From Acidobacteriota bacterium (GTDB lineage Bacteria; Acidobacteriota; Terriglobia; Acidoferrales; UBA7541): a DNA stretch of 7,632 bases. A model generated the notes under the pieces. It searched no databases, was not told the DNA's origin, and worked only from the letters and a program-made list of their open reading frames with translations. Below, one piece after another: positions 1 to 6,932 of this stretch (positions within the stretch are counted from its first letter, which is position 1; every line of letters starts with the position of its first letter). A program made the translations under genes and the position numbers. The DNA lies in NCBI GenBank assembly GCA_019239815.1, contig JAFAZL010000450.1:1-7632 (forward strand), written 5' to 3'.

Positions 1-1497
1 GCCGGATACAACCGCGCGGACATTCAGTTCAAGCACGTAAGTCCTCGCATCGGCTTCGCGTACAAGCTCAACGACAAGACCGTCATCCTCGGCGGTTACT
101 CGATCATGACGCTCGAAGATGGCGCGTTCGAATACGGCACCACGAAAATCGCGAACAACTACGGCCAGCTTCTCGTCGGTACGTTCACTGCGAACTCGAC
201 GGGCACGGCTGTTCCGGGCTATGGACAATGGGATGCAGCTCCATTGCCGAATCCCCCCGCGACGCCACTCAGCCCCGAAGTTGCGAATGCGAGCGGCAAC
301 TTGCATGTGTTCAACCGCACGACCGCAGTGGCACCGTATTCTCAGCAATGGAACGCAGGCATCCAGCGCGAACTGCCCTACAACATGTTTCTGTCGGTCG
401 CCTATGTCGGCAATCGAGCGATTCACTTGCCTTCACTGTTGAACAATCCTGACCAGCTGAATCCGTCGTTCCTTTCGCTCGGAAACACACTTGGCGCGGC
501 TTGGACCGATCCGACTGCGCAAGCTGCAATGCAGTCAGCTGGTTTCGGCTCATTCACGTACACCGGCACCTCCTGCCCGGCGACTTCGCCCGGCGCCGGC
601 GTCACAGGCACGTTCTTCACACCATATGTAAATTTCATGTGCGACTACGGCAACTCGATCAACCTGCAGCAAGCTCTGCGTCCATTTCCGCAGTACAGCA
701 GCCTGCAGAATAATTTCGATATGACCGGCACGGCGCTGTACAACGCCATGCAATTACAATTTCAAAAGCGTTTTTCGAACGGTCTTAGCTTCCTCACTGC
801 TTATACGCTGTCGAAAACGCTATCAAACACCGACACGGGCTTCCCGACCTTCAACAACAACTCACTCAACAGGTTCAATCAGAAGCCGGAGTGGGCCATC
901 GCGAGCAACGACCAGACGCACCTACTCAACATCACGGGAGTTTATGAACTTCCGATCGGACCCGGAAAAAAGTTTGTGAGCAAAGAAGGCACGCTCGCCA
1001 AGAACCTCCTTGGCGGCTGGCAACTCAGCGGGAATTTCAGCTATTCGAGTGGAGTTCCGTTTGGTATCGCCGCGAGCGGCGACCCTTTGCTGAACGGATT
1101 TAACCGAGCGGACCTAACGGGGCAGCCGATCGATCTGAACTGGAACAACTATTACAAGGGACTGCCGGTTTTCAACCCTGCAGCTTTCTCCGATCCCGGC
1201 CGGTTCGTGCCGGGCACATCACTCCGCAACATCAACGGTCTTCGCAATCCATTCAACAGCAACGAAAACATCGCTCTTGCGAAGAAATTCTTCTTCGGCG
1301 AACGCGTTTCGGCGGAACTTCGAATGGAGTTCTTCAACATCCTGAATCGCATGCAAATCTGCGGCTCTCAAAACGCTAGCGTGAACGCAACTTCGAACAA
1401 CGTCAGTAACACAGGGTTTGGTCTCGACAGTCCGGGCTCTCCATGTCAAAACAATACGCCTCGGCAAGGTCAAGCCTACTTCAACATTACTTTCTGA
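1..1497 (+). CDS. Oar-like TonB-dependent receptor, C-terminal part (5' end outside window)
   Basis: The frame is open from the first base and ends at a TGA at 1495-1497, so 498 residues of the C-terminal half are visible; the ATG at 106 is an internal Met, not the start. Proteins of this Oar/carboxypeptidase-regulatory-like family usually have 1000-1200 residues: a Ig-like N-terminal domain, a plug and a 22-stranded outer-membrane barrel that takes up large substrates with TonB energy. Family hallmarks seen here are SPRIGFAYKLNDKTVI near the left edge, YSQQWNAGIQREL (about residues 113-125), YNAMQLQFQKRFSNGLSF (about 247-264), HLLNITGVYELPIGPGKKF (about 307-325), ELRMEFFNILNR (about 439-450) and the terminal YFNITF, whose last Phe with alternating hydrophobics is the usual barrel-insertion signal. 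Four cysteines (about 192, 214, 454, 482) fall in two regions likely to be extracellular loops. The substrate cannot be told. Plug and TonB box are outside the window. Confidence 0.93.
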   Translation, partial: AGYNRADIQFKHVSPRIGFAYKLNDKTVILGGYSIMTLEDGAFEYGTTKIANNYGQLLVGTFTANSTGTAVPGYGQWDAAPLPNPPATPLSPEVANASGNLHVFNRTTAVAPYSQQWNAGIQRELPYNMFLSVAYVGNRAIHLPSLLNNPDQLNPSFLSLGNTLGAAWTDPTAQAAMQSAGFGSFTYTGTSCPATSPGAGVTGTFFTPYVNFMCDYGNSINLQQALRPFPQYSSLQNNFDMTGTALYNAMQLQFQKRFSNGLSFLTAYTLSKTLSNTDTGFPTFNNNSLNRFNQKPEWAIASNDQTHLLNITGVYELPIGPGKKFVSKEGTLAKNLLGGWQLSGNFSYSSGVPFGIAASGDPLLNGFNRADLTGQPIDLNWNNYYKGLPVFNPAAFSDPGRFVPGTSLRNINGLRNPFNSNENIALAKKFFFGERVSAELRMEFFNILNRMQICGSQNASVNATSNNVSNTGFGLDSPGSPCQNNTPRQGQAYFNITF

Positions 1498-1513
1498 AGT
1501 TTGCAGGAGCTCG

Positions 1514-1554
1514 AGCGAGCCGAGGCCATTTGGCTTCGGCTCGCTTTTGCTTTT
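1514..1554 (+). terminator. Rho-independent terminator after the receptor gene
   Basis: A 13-bp stem, GCGAGCCGAGGCC (1515-1527) pairing with GGCTTCGGCTCGC (1532-1544), closes a four-base ATTT loop, with one G-T wobble and otherwise full pairing; A1514-T1545 can extend it. It is followed directly by TTTTGCTTTT (1545-1554). It lies 17 bases after the receptor stop codon, the expected place. The run of T is only on the + strand side, so it acts rightwards. It separates the receptor transcript from the TPR genes downstream. Confidence 0.92.
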
Positions 1555-1620
1555 GCGAGATGGTTTAACTCACCGATGCGTAGATCGACATTCACAAACC
1601 GGTTTGGCAAGCTAGTCGCG

Positions 1621-2688
1621 ATGCGACTTCCATTCACGATTGCCGCGTCGGTTTTGTCGTTTTCTGTGTTGGCTCATGCATCGAGTTCAGCGAGAACCCA
1701 GGCGTCACCCAACAGCGCTACGACAACTCGCGGAATTGAGGATCCAACCGACAAGCCACTCGCCGAAGCGCGCGCTTTGCTCGACGATGGCCGAGCAGCA
1801 GACGCCGAACCGAGAGTTCGAGACTTCCTCGAGGCTCATCCCAATTCCGCAGACGCACACTTTTTGATGGGGCATATCCTTTTCCACGAGATCCAGGAGG
1901 AAGCAAAACAGCAGTCGGGCCTCAACGTGGGTGATATGTCCGGTGCCTCGAACGGATCCCGAAGCGAGCGCAACCAAGAGAGAGCAAAGGCTTCCCTCGC
2001 TGAATTCACGGCCGGCGCCAAATTGCGTGCTCCAACTGCCGCGGATCTCAAGGTCGTTGCCTTCGATTACGTCTTGCTCGGCGACTATCGTGATGCGGAC
2101 AAATGGCTGACACGCATGCTGGCTTGGACGCCCAATGACGCCGATGGCTGGTATTACCTCGGCCGGGCGAAGTACACAGAGAATCGTTTCGACGAAGCGA
2201 TCAACGCGTTCGAACACGCTCTCAAGCTCTCTCCCAGCAACGTGAAATTCGAGGACAATCTCGGCCTTGCGTACGCTGGTCTCAACCGAACCAACGAAGC
2301 CCTTGTAGCCTACAAGACAGCGATTGAGTGGCAATCGCACTCAACTTCCAAGAGCGCGGCCCCTTATATTGATATCGCCGATTTGCTCTTAGACCAAAGC
2401 CGTCCTGCGGACGCAATCGACTATCTTCAGCAGGCGATTGTGATCGCGCCCAATGATTCAAAGGCACACGAACTTCTCGGCAAGGCTTATGTTCGGCTTG
2501 ACGATCTTCCAAGAGCACAATCGGAGCTCGAAATTGCGCTCCAGTTTTCGCCGCAAAATAAGAACGTCCATTGCATGCTTGCTCCCGTCTATCGGAAGCA
2601 ACAACAAGCCGAGAAGGCCAAGTCTGAGTCCGAACGATGCTCTTCTTTATCGGGATCGAATTCTATCGCCGAGACTCCACGACCATGA
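1621..2688 (+). CDS. Exported TPR-repeat protein (first of a coupled pair)
   Basis: A 355-residue protein is predicted. With the start at ATG 1621 the N-terminus, MRLPFTIAASVLSFSVLAHA, is a standard Sec signal peptide (Arg, hydrophobic core, AHA cleavage near residue 20). An ATG at 1576 is in frame and would add 15 residues; a TTG at 1501 is also in frame, but translation from there would read through the terminator hairpin, so I reject it. No good Shine-Dalgarno precedes 1576 or 1621, so the choice rests on the signal peptide. The mature protein is nearly all tetratricopeptide repeats: about residues 46-76, 78-138 (one repeat with a Ser/Gly/Asn-rich insert near 100-118), 140-173, 174-207, 208-238, 247-279, 280-313 and 314-343. 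The clearest is DGWYYLGRAKYTENRFDEAINAFEHALKLSPSN. TPRs are protein-protein scaffolds; the partner is unknown. Its stop overlaps the next gene's start by four bases. The family is common in Acidobacteriota, but I know of no assigned function. Confidence 0.88.
   Translation: MRLPFTIAASVLSFSVLAHASSSARTQASPNSATTTRGIEDPTDKPLAEARALLDDGRAADAEPRVRDFLEAHPNSADAHFLMGHILFHEIQEEAKQQSGLNVGDMSGASNGSRSERNQERAKASLAEFTAGAKLRAPTAADLKVVAFDYVLLGDYRDADKWLTRMLAWTPNDADGWYYLGRAKYTENRFDEAINAFEHALKLSPSNVKFEDNLGLAYAGLNRTNEALVAYKTAIEWQSHSTSKSAAPYIDIADLLLDQSRPADAIDYLQQAIVIAPNDSKAHELLGKAYVRLDDLPRAQSELEIALQFSPQNKNVHCMLAPVYRKQQQAEKAKSESERCSSLSGSNSIAETPRP
2685..2688 (+). promoter_or_regulatory. ATGA start/stop overlap (translational coupling)
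   Basis: The bases ATGA carry both the ATG of the second TPR gene (2685-2687) and the TGA of the first (2686-2688). No strong Shine-Dalgarno lies before the ATG, which fits re-initiation by ribosomes finishing the upstream gene. The overlap decides the start: the in-frame ATG at 2637 would place 16 extra residues (with Glu, Asp and two Arg) before the signal peptide and overlap the upstream gene by about 50 bases. Confidence 0.8.
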
Positions 2689-3875
2689 GAACGGGTCACA
2701 TCCTTGGAAGTCTGCTCTTTCTAATTTTGGCGTGTTCGTCCGCTGAGTCGCTCGAAGCCCAATCCAGCGCAAAGCAAACGGCCGACGCGAGTGCGAACGA
2801 CGAGCGTGTCCAGGAACTGTACGCCGAAGCGAAAACCGCCGAATCTCGCGGAGATCTCAATGGTGCTGTGGCGAGTTATCAATCTCTTCTCCAAATCGCT
2901 CCGCGCCTCGCACCTGCTTACAACAACCTCGGTGCCCTCTATCTTCGCGCCGGCCAATATCAAAAAGCAGCCGAAACGCTGGAACGCGGACTCAAGATCG
3001 ATCCGAAGCTGTATTCCGCCGCCGCGCTCCTGGGAATCGCGCGCTATGAAACAGGCGACTATTCTGGCGCGCGCACCGCTCTCGAAACCGCGCTTCGCGG
3101 CAACCCGGCGGACGATAACGCTGAACTCTTCCTCGCGAACGATCTGATCAAATCCGGCGATCTCGACGCCGCCGCGGACCACCTGAGAAAACTCTCCCAG
3201 CGGAAGCCAGACGACGAGGAGGTTCTGTACCTGCTCGGCAAAGTCCACATGAAACTATCCGAGCAAGCTCTCTCGCGCCTCAATCAAATCAACCCAGATT
3301 CAGCTTGGGTTCACGAGATCTCCGGCGAAGTCATGGAGAGCATGAAAAACTACGATGGCGCTGTCATTGAGTACAAAAAGGCCGTCGAGATTGCGCCTCG
3401 CCAAGCCGGCACCCACTATTCGCTCGGCAACGCGTACATGTCTCTCAGCAGTTGGGACGCAGCTGCCGAACAGTTTCGCTTGGAACTCGCGAATGACCCA
3501 ACCAACTGCGTGGCGCGCTGGAAACTCGGCAGCATCGCAATTGAGCAGCGTTTGAACCTCGACAAAGCTTTGACAGACATAGAGAACGCGCTGTCGACCT
3601 GTCCAAACCTGACAGGAGCTCGTCTCGATCGGGCCCGCGCATTGTTGAAACTGGAACGCCCCGGCGACGCCTTGCCGGACCTCGAAGCCGCAGTGAAGTC
3701 CGATCCGTCCGAACCTTCGACACACTTCTTGCTCGCTCAGGCGTATCGCGGCCTCGGCAAGCCCGACCAAGCGCAAGCTGAAATGAAAATTTTTGGCAAA
3801 CTCGAAGAAAGCGCCCGCGCAGCCAGCGCAGAACGTGCACGACAGCAACTCCAGGAAAAAGAAACTCGGCAATAG
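2685..3875 (+). CDS. Exported TPR-repeat protein, possible lipoprotein (second of a coupled pair)
   Basis: A 396-residue protein begins at the ATGA overlap with the preceding gene. The N-terminus MRTGHILGSLLFLILACSSAE is an export signal. The LILAC at residues 13-17 resembles a lipobox, although Leu at -2 is unusual; signal peptidase I cleavage after Ala20 or Ala25 is the alternative. About ten TPRs follow from residue 42 to 376. The best are APAYNNLGALYLRAGQYQKA (from 77) and TPRs starting near 110, 144, 207, 241, 275, 310 and 344. The unit at about 178-206 (EVLYLLGKVHMKLSEQALSRL) is short, 29 residues instead of 34, and lacks the usual Gly/Tyr turn; from memory this short repeat recurs in related acidobacterial TPR proteins. 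The C-terminus (371-396) is charged and probably helical or coiled-coil. It is likely a periplasmic or membrane-anchored scaffold that works with the upstream TPR protein. No enzyme motif is visible. Confidence 0.9.
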   Translation: MRTGHILGSLLFLILACSSAESLEAQSSAKQTADASANDERVQELYAEAKTAESRGDLNGAVASYQSLLQIAPRLAPAYNNLGALYLRAGQYQKAAETLERGLKIDPKLYSAAALLGIARYETGDYSGARTALETALRGNPADDNAELFLANDLIKSGDLDAAADHLRKLSQRKPDDEEVLYLLGKVHMKLSEQALSRLNQINPDSAWVHEISGEVMESMKNYDGAVIEYKKAVEIAPRQAGTHYSLGNAYMSLSSWDAAAEQFRLELANDPTNCVARWKLGSIAIEQRLNLDKALTDIENALSTCPNLTGARLDRARALLKLERPGDALPDLEAAVKSDPSEPSTHFLLAQAYRGLGKPDQAQAEMKIFGKLEESARAASAERARQQLQEKETRQ

Positions 3876-3954
3876 CTCAGGCCCGACGATCGAATTACCA
3901 AGCCCTATCGATATCACACCCTCGACCGACGCAATTCCGTGACCAAGCTCCTTA

Positions 3955-3984
3955 TTGAACCGCTTTAACCCTGCATGCTACGCT
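3955..3984 (+). promoter_or_regulatory. Candidate sigma-70-type extended -10 promoter of the regulator gene
   Basis: TTGAAC (3955-3960, 4 of 6 matches to TTGACA) is followed after 18 bp by TACGCT (3979-3984, 3 of 6 matches to TATAAT). TG at 3976-3977 makes an extended -10 (TGCTACGCT). Transcription would start near 3991, giving a leader of about 20 bases to the ATG at 4012. The position inside a non-coding gap, just upstream of a plausible start and ribosome binding site, supports it; the hexamer matches alone are modest. Confidence 0.5.
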
Positions 3985-3997
3985 GCTCTCAACTCTT

Positions 3998-4002
3998 GGG
4001 GG
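3998..4002 (+). promoter_or_regulatory. G-rich ribosome binding site of the regulator gene
   Basis: GGGGG lies 9 bases before the ATG at 4012 and can pair with the CCUCC anti-Shine-Dalgarno with one mismatch or wobble. It supports 4012 as the start over the in-frame TTG at 3955. Confidence 0.5.
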
Positions 4003-4011
4003 CTCTGTGTC

Positions 4012-6804
4012 ATGCTAGCCGCGTCTGGCCGTAATAGGACTCGCGGATTCGGTGTCTTTGACGTGGACGAACGCTCCGCTGAACTGCGCAAGCGTGGTGT
4101 TCGCGTCAGACTTCAGGAACAGCCCTTTCAAATCCTCTGCGTGCTCCTCGATCATTCCGGTGAAGTTGTTACTCGCGAAGAACTTCGCCAGAAACTATGG
4201 CCCGAGCACACCTTTGTTGACTTCGATCGCAGCCTGAATAAGGCCATCACGAAGTTGAGGTCGGCACTCGGCGATTCCGCCGACCATCCCCGCTACATCG
4301 AAACGATTCCGCGCCACGGATACCGCTTTCTCGCCCCCGTACAAAACAGCCGAGAAGTAAGAGACGACTCGGGAACCCATTTCGTCACGCTGCCCCCGAC
4401 TGAAACAGGCAACTCTGCCGATTTGAACGAAGCGCCGGTCGCGGTGGCGCTCGCGTCTCCGCATACCGCACGCTTCGTAGTGCCCGAGCTGCCTCAAACA
4501 CACGGTCGGGCGTGGCTTGGCAGACGAACAGCCTTCGTCCTCGCAACGCTTTTTATGGCGATTCTGGCCGGCGCTCTCTATTTGCGGGTTCGTGCATCGA
4601 GTTTGGTCGGTTCGACGGCTGGCATGCGTCAGTCAGTCGCCGTGCTGGGCTTCAAGAATCTCTCGGGCGAGGCGCGCGAAGATTGGCTTTCCACCGCGCT
4701 CTCCGATTGGTTGATGACCGAACTTACGGCCGGCGAACACGTCCGCGCCATTCCTGCCGAGAGCGTCGCCCGCATGAAGATGGAACTCACGTTGCCCGAC
4801 GTCGACAGTCTGAGCAAAGCAAGTCTCGCGCGAATTCGCAATAACCTCGGCACCGACTACGTTGTAGTCGGTTCGTACGCGACGCTCGGTCAGAAGTCGC
4901 AAGGCCAGATTCGCCTCGACCTCCGTCTGCAAGACACACGGAATGGCGAAACGATCGGTGCGGTTTCCGAAATCGGTACAGAAGAACACCTGCTGGATCT
5001 CGTCTCCCACGCTGGGGAAACCCTCCGCAGAAAGCTCGGTATTCGCGCAGTGACTAGCGAAGAAGCTGCCGAGGTTGCGATCGCGCTCCCCGCTCGAGGC
5101 GAAGCCGCAAAGAAATATTCGGAAGGCCTCGCCAAGCTGCGAGTATTCGACGCGCTAAATGCGCAATCACTGCTCCAACAAGCTTCCAACATCGAGCCCG
5201 ACTTTGCGCCGTCCCATCTGTCCCTCGCAATGGCCTGGGAGCAGTTGGGATACGACGAGAAGGCTAAACTCGAAGCAAAGAACGCCTTCGAACTTTCGAC
5301 CAACCTTTCTCGCGCTGAGAGACTTCTCGTCGAAGGCTATTACCGCGACACGATCCACGATTGGGACAAAGCGATCGAAATCCACCGCGCGCTCTTCGAT
5401 TTCTTCCCCGACAATCTCGACTACGGTCTGGCTTTGGCGAACTCTCAGGTGAAAGCGAATCGTTGGCGAGATGCGCTCTCGACCGTCAACGCCCTGCACA
5501 CGCTCCCCCCACCTCTCGGCACGGACCCGCGGATCGATCTGATGGAAACTGACGCCGCCCGATCGCTCGGTGATATGAAACGCGCTGAAACCGCACTGGC
5601 TCACGCAGCCGAAAAGGCGCAAGCAGCGGGCGCTTCTTTGTTGCTCGCCAAGACGCGCCGCGAACAGGCGTGGCTGTTCGAAAACTCGGGCAAACAAGAC
5701 CGCGTCGAATCGGCGATTCGCGATGCGAAACTGCTTTACACCACGGCCAACGACAAGTTGGGACTGGCCGGCGTCGTGACCTTGGAAGCGATCGAATCTG
5801 AGCGTCATGGCGATTACCTCGGTGCCAAAGCGCGTTACGAAGAGGCGCTGAAACTCTTCCATGAAGCGGGCAGCAAGCTAAGCGTCAGCAACGAATACGA
5901 CAATCTCGGCGGCGACCTTCTCTATCTCGGTGCTCTCCCGGAATCGCGCCAACGCTACACGCAAGCTCTCGAAACCTACCGGGAAATCGGTGACGAAAAC
6001 GGCGAGGCACTCGCCCAAATCGGGTTGGGCGACGTTTCCATGGCGATGGGCGACCATCGTCAGGCTCTAGGCCTTTACGGCGCGGCGTTGGATATTTGCC
6101 GCAGGCTCGGCAGCCGTGAGCGAGAAGGAGAGGCGCTGAAAAGCATCGCCAGTGTCTTTCGCGTTGAGGGCGATCCAGAAGAAGCTCAAAAGGAAAACAA
6201 AGAAGCTCTCGCGATTTTCGAAGAGGTAGGAGATAAAACCGAAGCGGAGCACACACGCTTGCAGCTCGCACAACTCATGCTCGACGAAGGAAAGAACAGC
6301 GAAGCTGTCACATCGATCACGCAGTCCGCCAAGATATTTGAAGAAGGTGAAGGTGGCCGTTATGCCTCGGAGGCTCGATTCCTTTTGGCCCAAGCGCTGT
6401 TAGCCGCAGGTCAAGCCGATGAGGCGCGGCGGACAATCGATCGCGTCTCGGCCGCCGCAGCGCAGAGTCACAACAAAGAACTTTCGCTGATGTCTGGTAT
6501 CACCACCGCTCGATTGGAAGCGGACAATGCTCTGCGCTCCGGAAACAGAGCGGCGTTTACAGACTCCATTAAGTTGATCGACCACGTCATAGCGGAGGCA
6601 AAAACAGGCGGCTATGCCGGAATCGTATACGAAGCGCGCCTTGCCCGAGGAGAAATCGCCATAGCATCCGCCGACTCGAACGCCGGAAAGTCGTACCTGG
6701 AAGGTTTAGTTCGCGAGGCCAATGACGCCGGATTCCAGTTAATCGTCAGACAAGCCTCCATAGCTTTACAGCCGCAAGGATTTTCGCCCGCAGCCAAAAA
6801 CTAA
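4012..6804 (+). CDS. ToxR/CadC-like transmembrane regulator: winged helix, TM, TolB-like domain, TPRs
   Basis: A 930-residue protein. Residues about 12-110 are an OmpR/PhoB-type winged helix with the usual landmarks: FGVFDVDERSAELRKRG, LQEQPFQILCVLLDHSGEVVTREEL, KLWPEHTFVDFDRSLNKAITKLR (recognition helix) and the wing YIETIPRHGYRFLAPV. No receiver domain precedes it, so it is a one-component regulator. After a polar linker (111-170), one TM helix (about 173-191, preceded by Arg-Arg) puts the rest in the periplasm. Residues about 206-344 form a TolB/FlgO-like domain (SVAVLGFKNLSGEAREDWLS, then DYVVVGSYATLG and LDLRLQDTRNGETI). From about 364 to 920 a long TPR solenoid follows, clearest at 595-780 where TPR_12-type pairs occur (DENGEALAQIGLGDVSMAMG). 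It probably senses an envelope protein or ligand and controls transcription directly. The start at 4012 is chosen because family members start just before the FGVFEVD strand; TTG 3955 overlaps the candidate promoter. Target genes are unknown. Confidence 0.93.
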   Translation: MLAASGRNRTRGFGVFDVDERSAELRKRGVRVRLQEQPFQILCVLLDHSGEVVTREELRQKLWPEHTFVDFDRSLNKAITKLRSALGDSADHPRYIETIPRHGYRFLAPVQNSREVRDDSGTHFVTLPPTETGNSADLNEAPVAVALASPHTARFVVPELPQTHGRAWLGRRTAFVLATLFMAILAGALYLRVRASSLVGSTAGMRQSVAVLGFKNLSGEAREDWLSTALSDWLMTELTAGEHVRAIPAESVARMKMELTLPDVDSLSKASLARIRNNLGTDYVVVGSYATLGQKSQGQIRLDLRLQDTRNGETIGAVSEIGTEEHLLDLVSHAGETLRRKLGIRAVTSEEAAEVAIALPARGEAAKKYSEGLAKLRVFDALNAQSLLQQASNIEPDFAPSHLSLAMAWEQLGYDEKAKLEAKNAFELSTNLSRAERLLVEGYYRDTIHDWDKAIEIHRALFDFFPDNLDYGLALANSQVKANRWRDALSTVNALHTLPPPLGTDPRIDLMETDAARSLGDMKRAETALAHAAEKAQAAGASLLLAKTRREQAWLFENSGKQDRVESAIRDAKLLYTTANDKLGLAGVVTLEAIESERHGDYLGAKARYEEALKLFHEAGSKLSVSNEYDNLGGDLLYLGALPESRQRYTQALETYREIGDENGEALAQIGLGDVSMAMGDHRQALGLYGAALDICRRLGSREREGEALKSIASVFRVEGDPEEAQKENKEALAIFEEVGDKTEAEHTRLQLAQLMLDEGKNSEAVTSITQSAKIFEEGEGGRYASEARFLLAQALLAAGQADEARRTIDRVSAAAAQSHNKELSLMSGITTARLEADNALRSGNRAAFTDSIKLIDHVIAEAKTGGYAGIVYEARLARGEIAIASADSNAGKSYLEGLVREANDAGFQLIVRQASIALQPQGFSPAAKN

Positions 6805-6849
6805 CCCGCAAGGGCCGCCGGTTGCACGGTCTGTTGACGAATTCGGTGC

Positions 6850-6880
6850 TTGCCAAGCGCGGGGCCGAAACGCCTACACT
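6850..6880 (+). promoter_or_regulatory. Promoter-like element in the convergent gap, no clear downstream gene
   Basis: TTGCCA (6850-6855, 5 of 6 matches to TTGACA) is followed after 19 bp by TACACT (6875-6880, 4 of 6 matches to TATAAT). The likely start of transcription is about 6887. The spacing is at the long end and the case rests on the two hexamers only. Rightwards of it the only possible short reading frames are an eight-codon ATG frame at 6888 and the reverse side of the propeller gene. Transcripts from here would be antisense to the 3' end of that gene. A second hexamer, TTGACG at 6834-6839, has no partner at normal spacing. Confidence 0.3.
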
Positions 6881-6932
6881 GTGCGGTATGCAAGCCAGGA
6901 GCGACGTGCCTTAGTCCCGCTCGCCACCCCGC

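Noticed and set aside
1705..2340. A 211-codon open frame on the minus strand
   Set aside because: It lies wholly opposite the first TPR gene, whose product shows clear repeats and a signal peptide. The antisense translation shows no recognisable domain; such frames are common opposite genes of this codon composition.
2721..3248. A 175-codon open frame on the minus strand, with a similar 205-codon one at 3300-3917
   Set aside because: Both are opposite the second TPR gene, which has unambiguous repeats; neither shows a domain.
3885..3915. ATCGA...TCGAT inverted repeat in the gap after the second TPR gene
   Set aside because: Five pairs with a long loop and no T run; arises easily by chance. 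I see no convincing terminator for the TPR pair in this gap.
5167..5862. A 231-codon open frame on the minus strand
   Set aside because: It is opposite the TPR region of the regulator, is rich in Arg/Val/Phe with no family pattern, and has no start context.
6805..6830. A possible terminator hairpin after the regulator (GCAA 6808-6811 with TTGC 6822-6825)
   Set aside because: Only four firm pairs plus a bulge, and no run of T follows.
6842..6869. Small nested inverted repeats (TTCGG/CCGAA and GCTTG/CAAGC) around the -35 of the orphan promoter
   Set aside because: Arms of five bases are within chance for this base composition; they could be an operator, but nothing else supports it.
6888..6914. 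An eight-codon ATG frame ending in TAG right after the promoter-like element
   Set aside because: Too short and without a ribosome binding site before it; kept only as a note.
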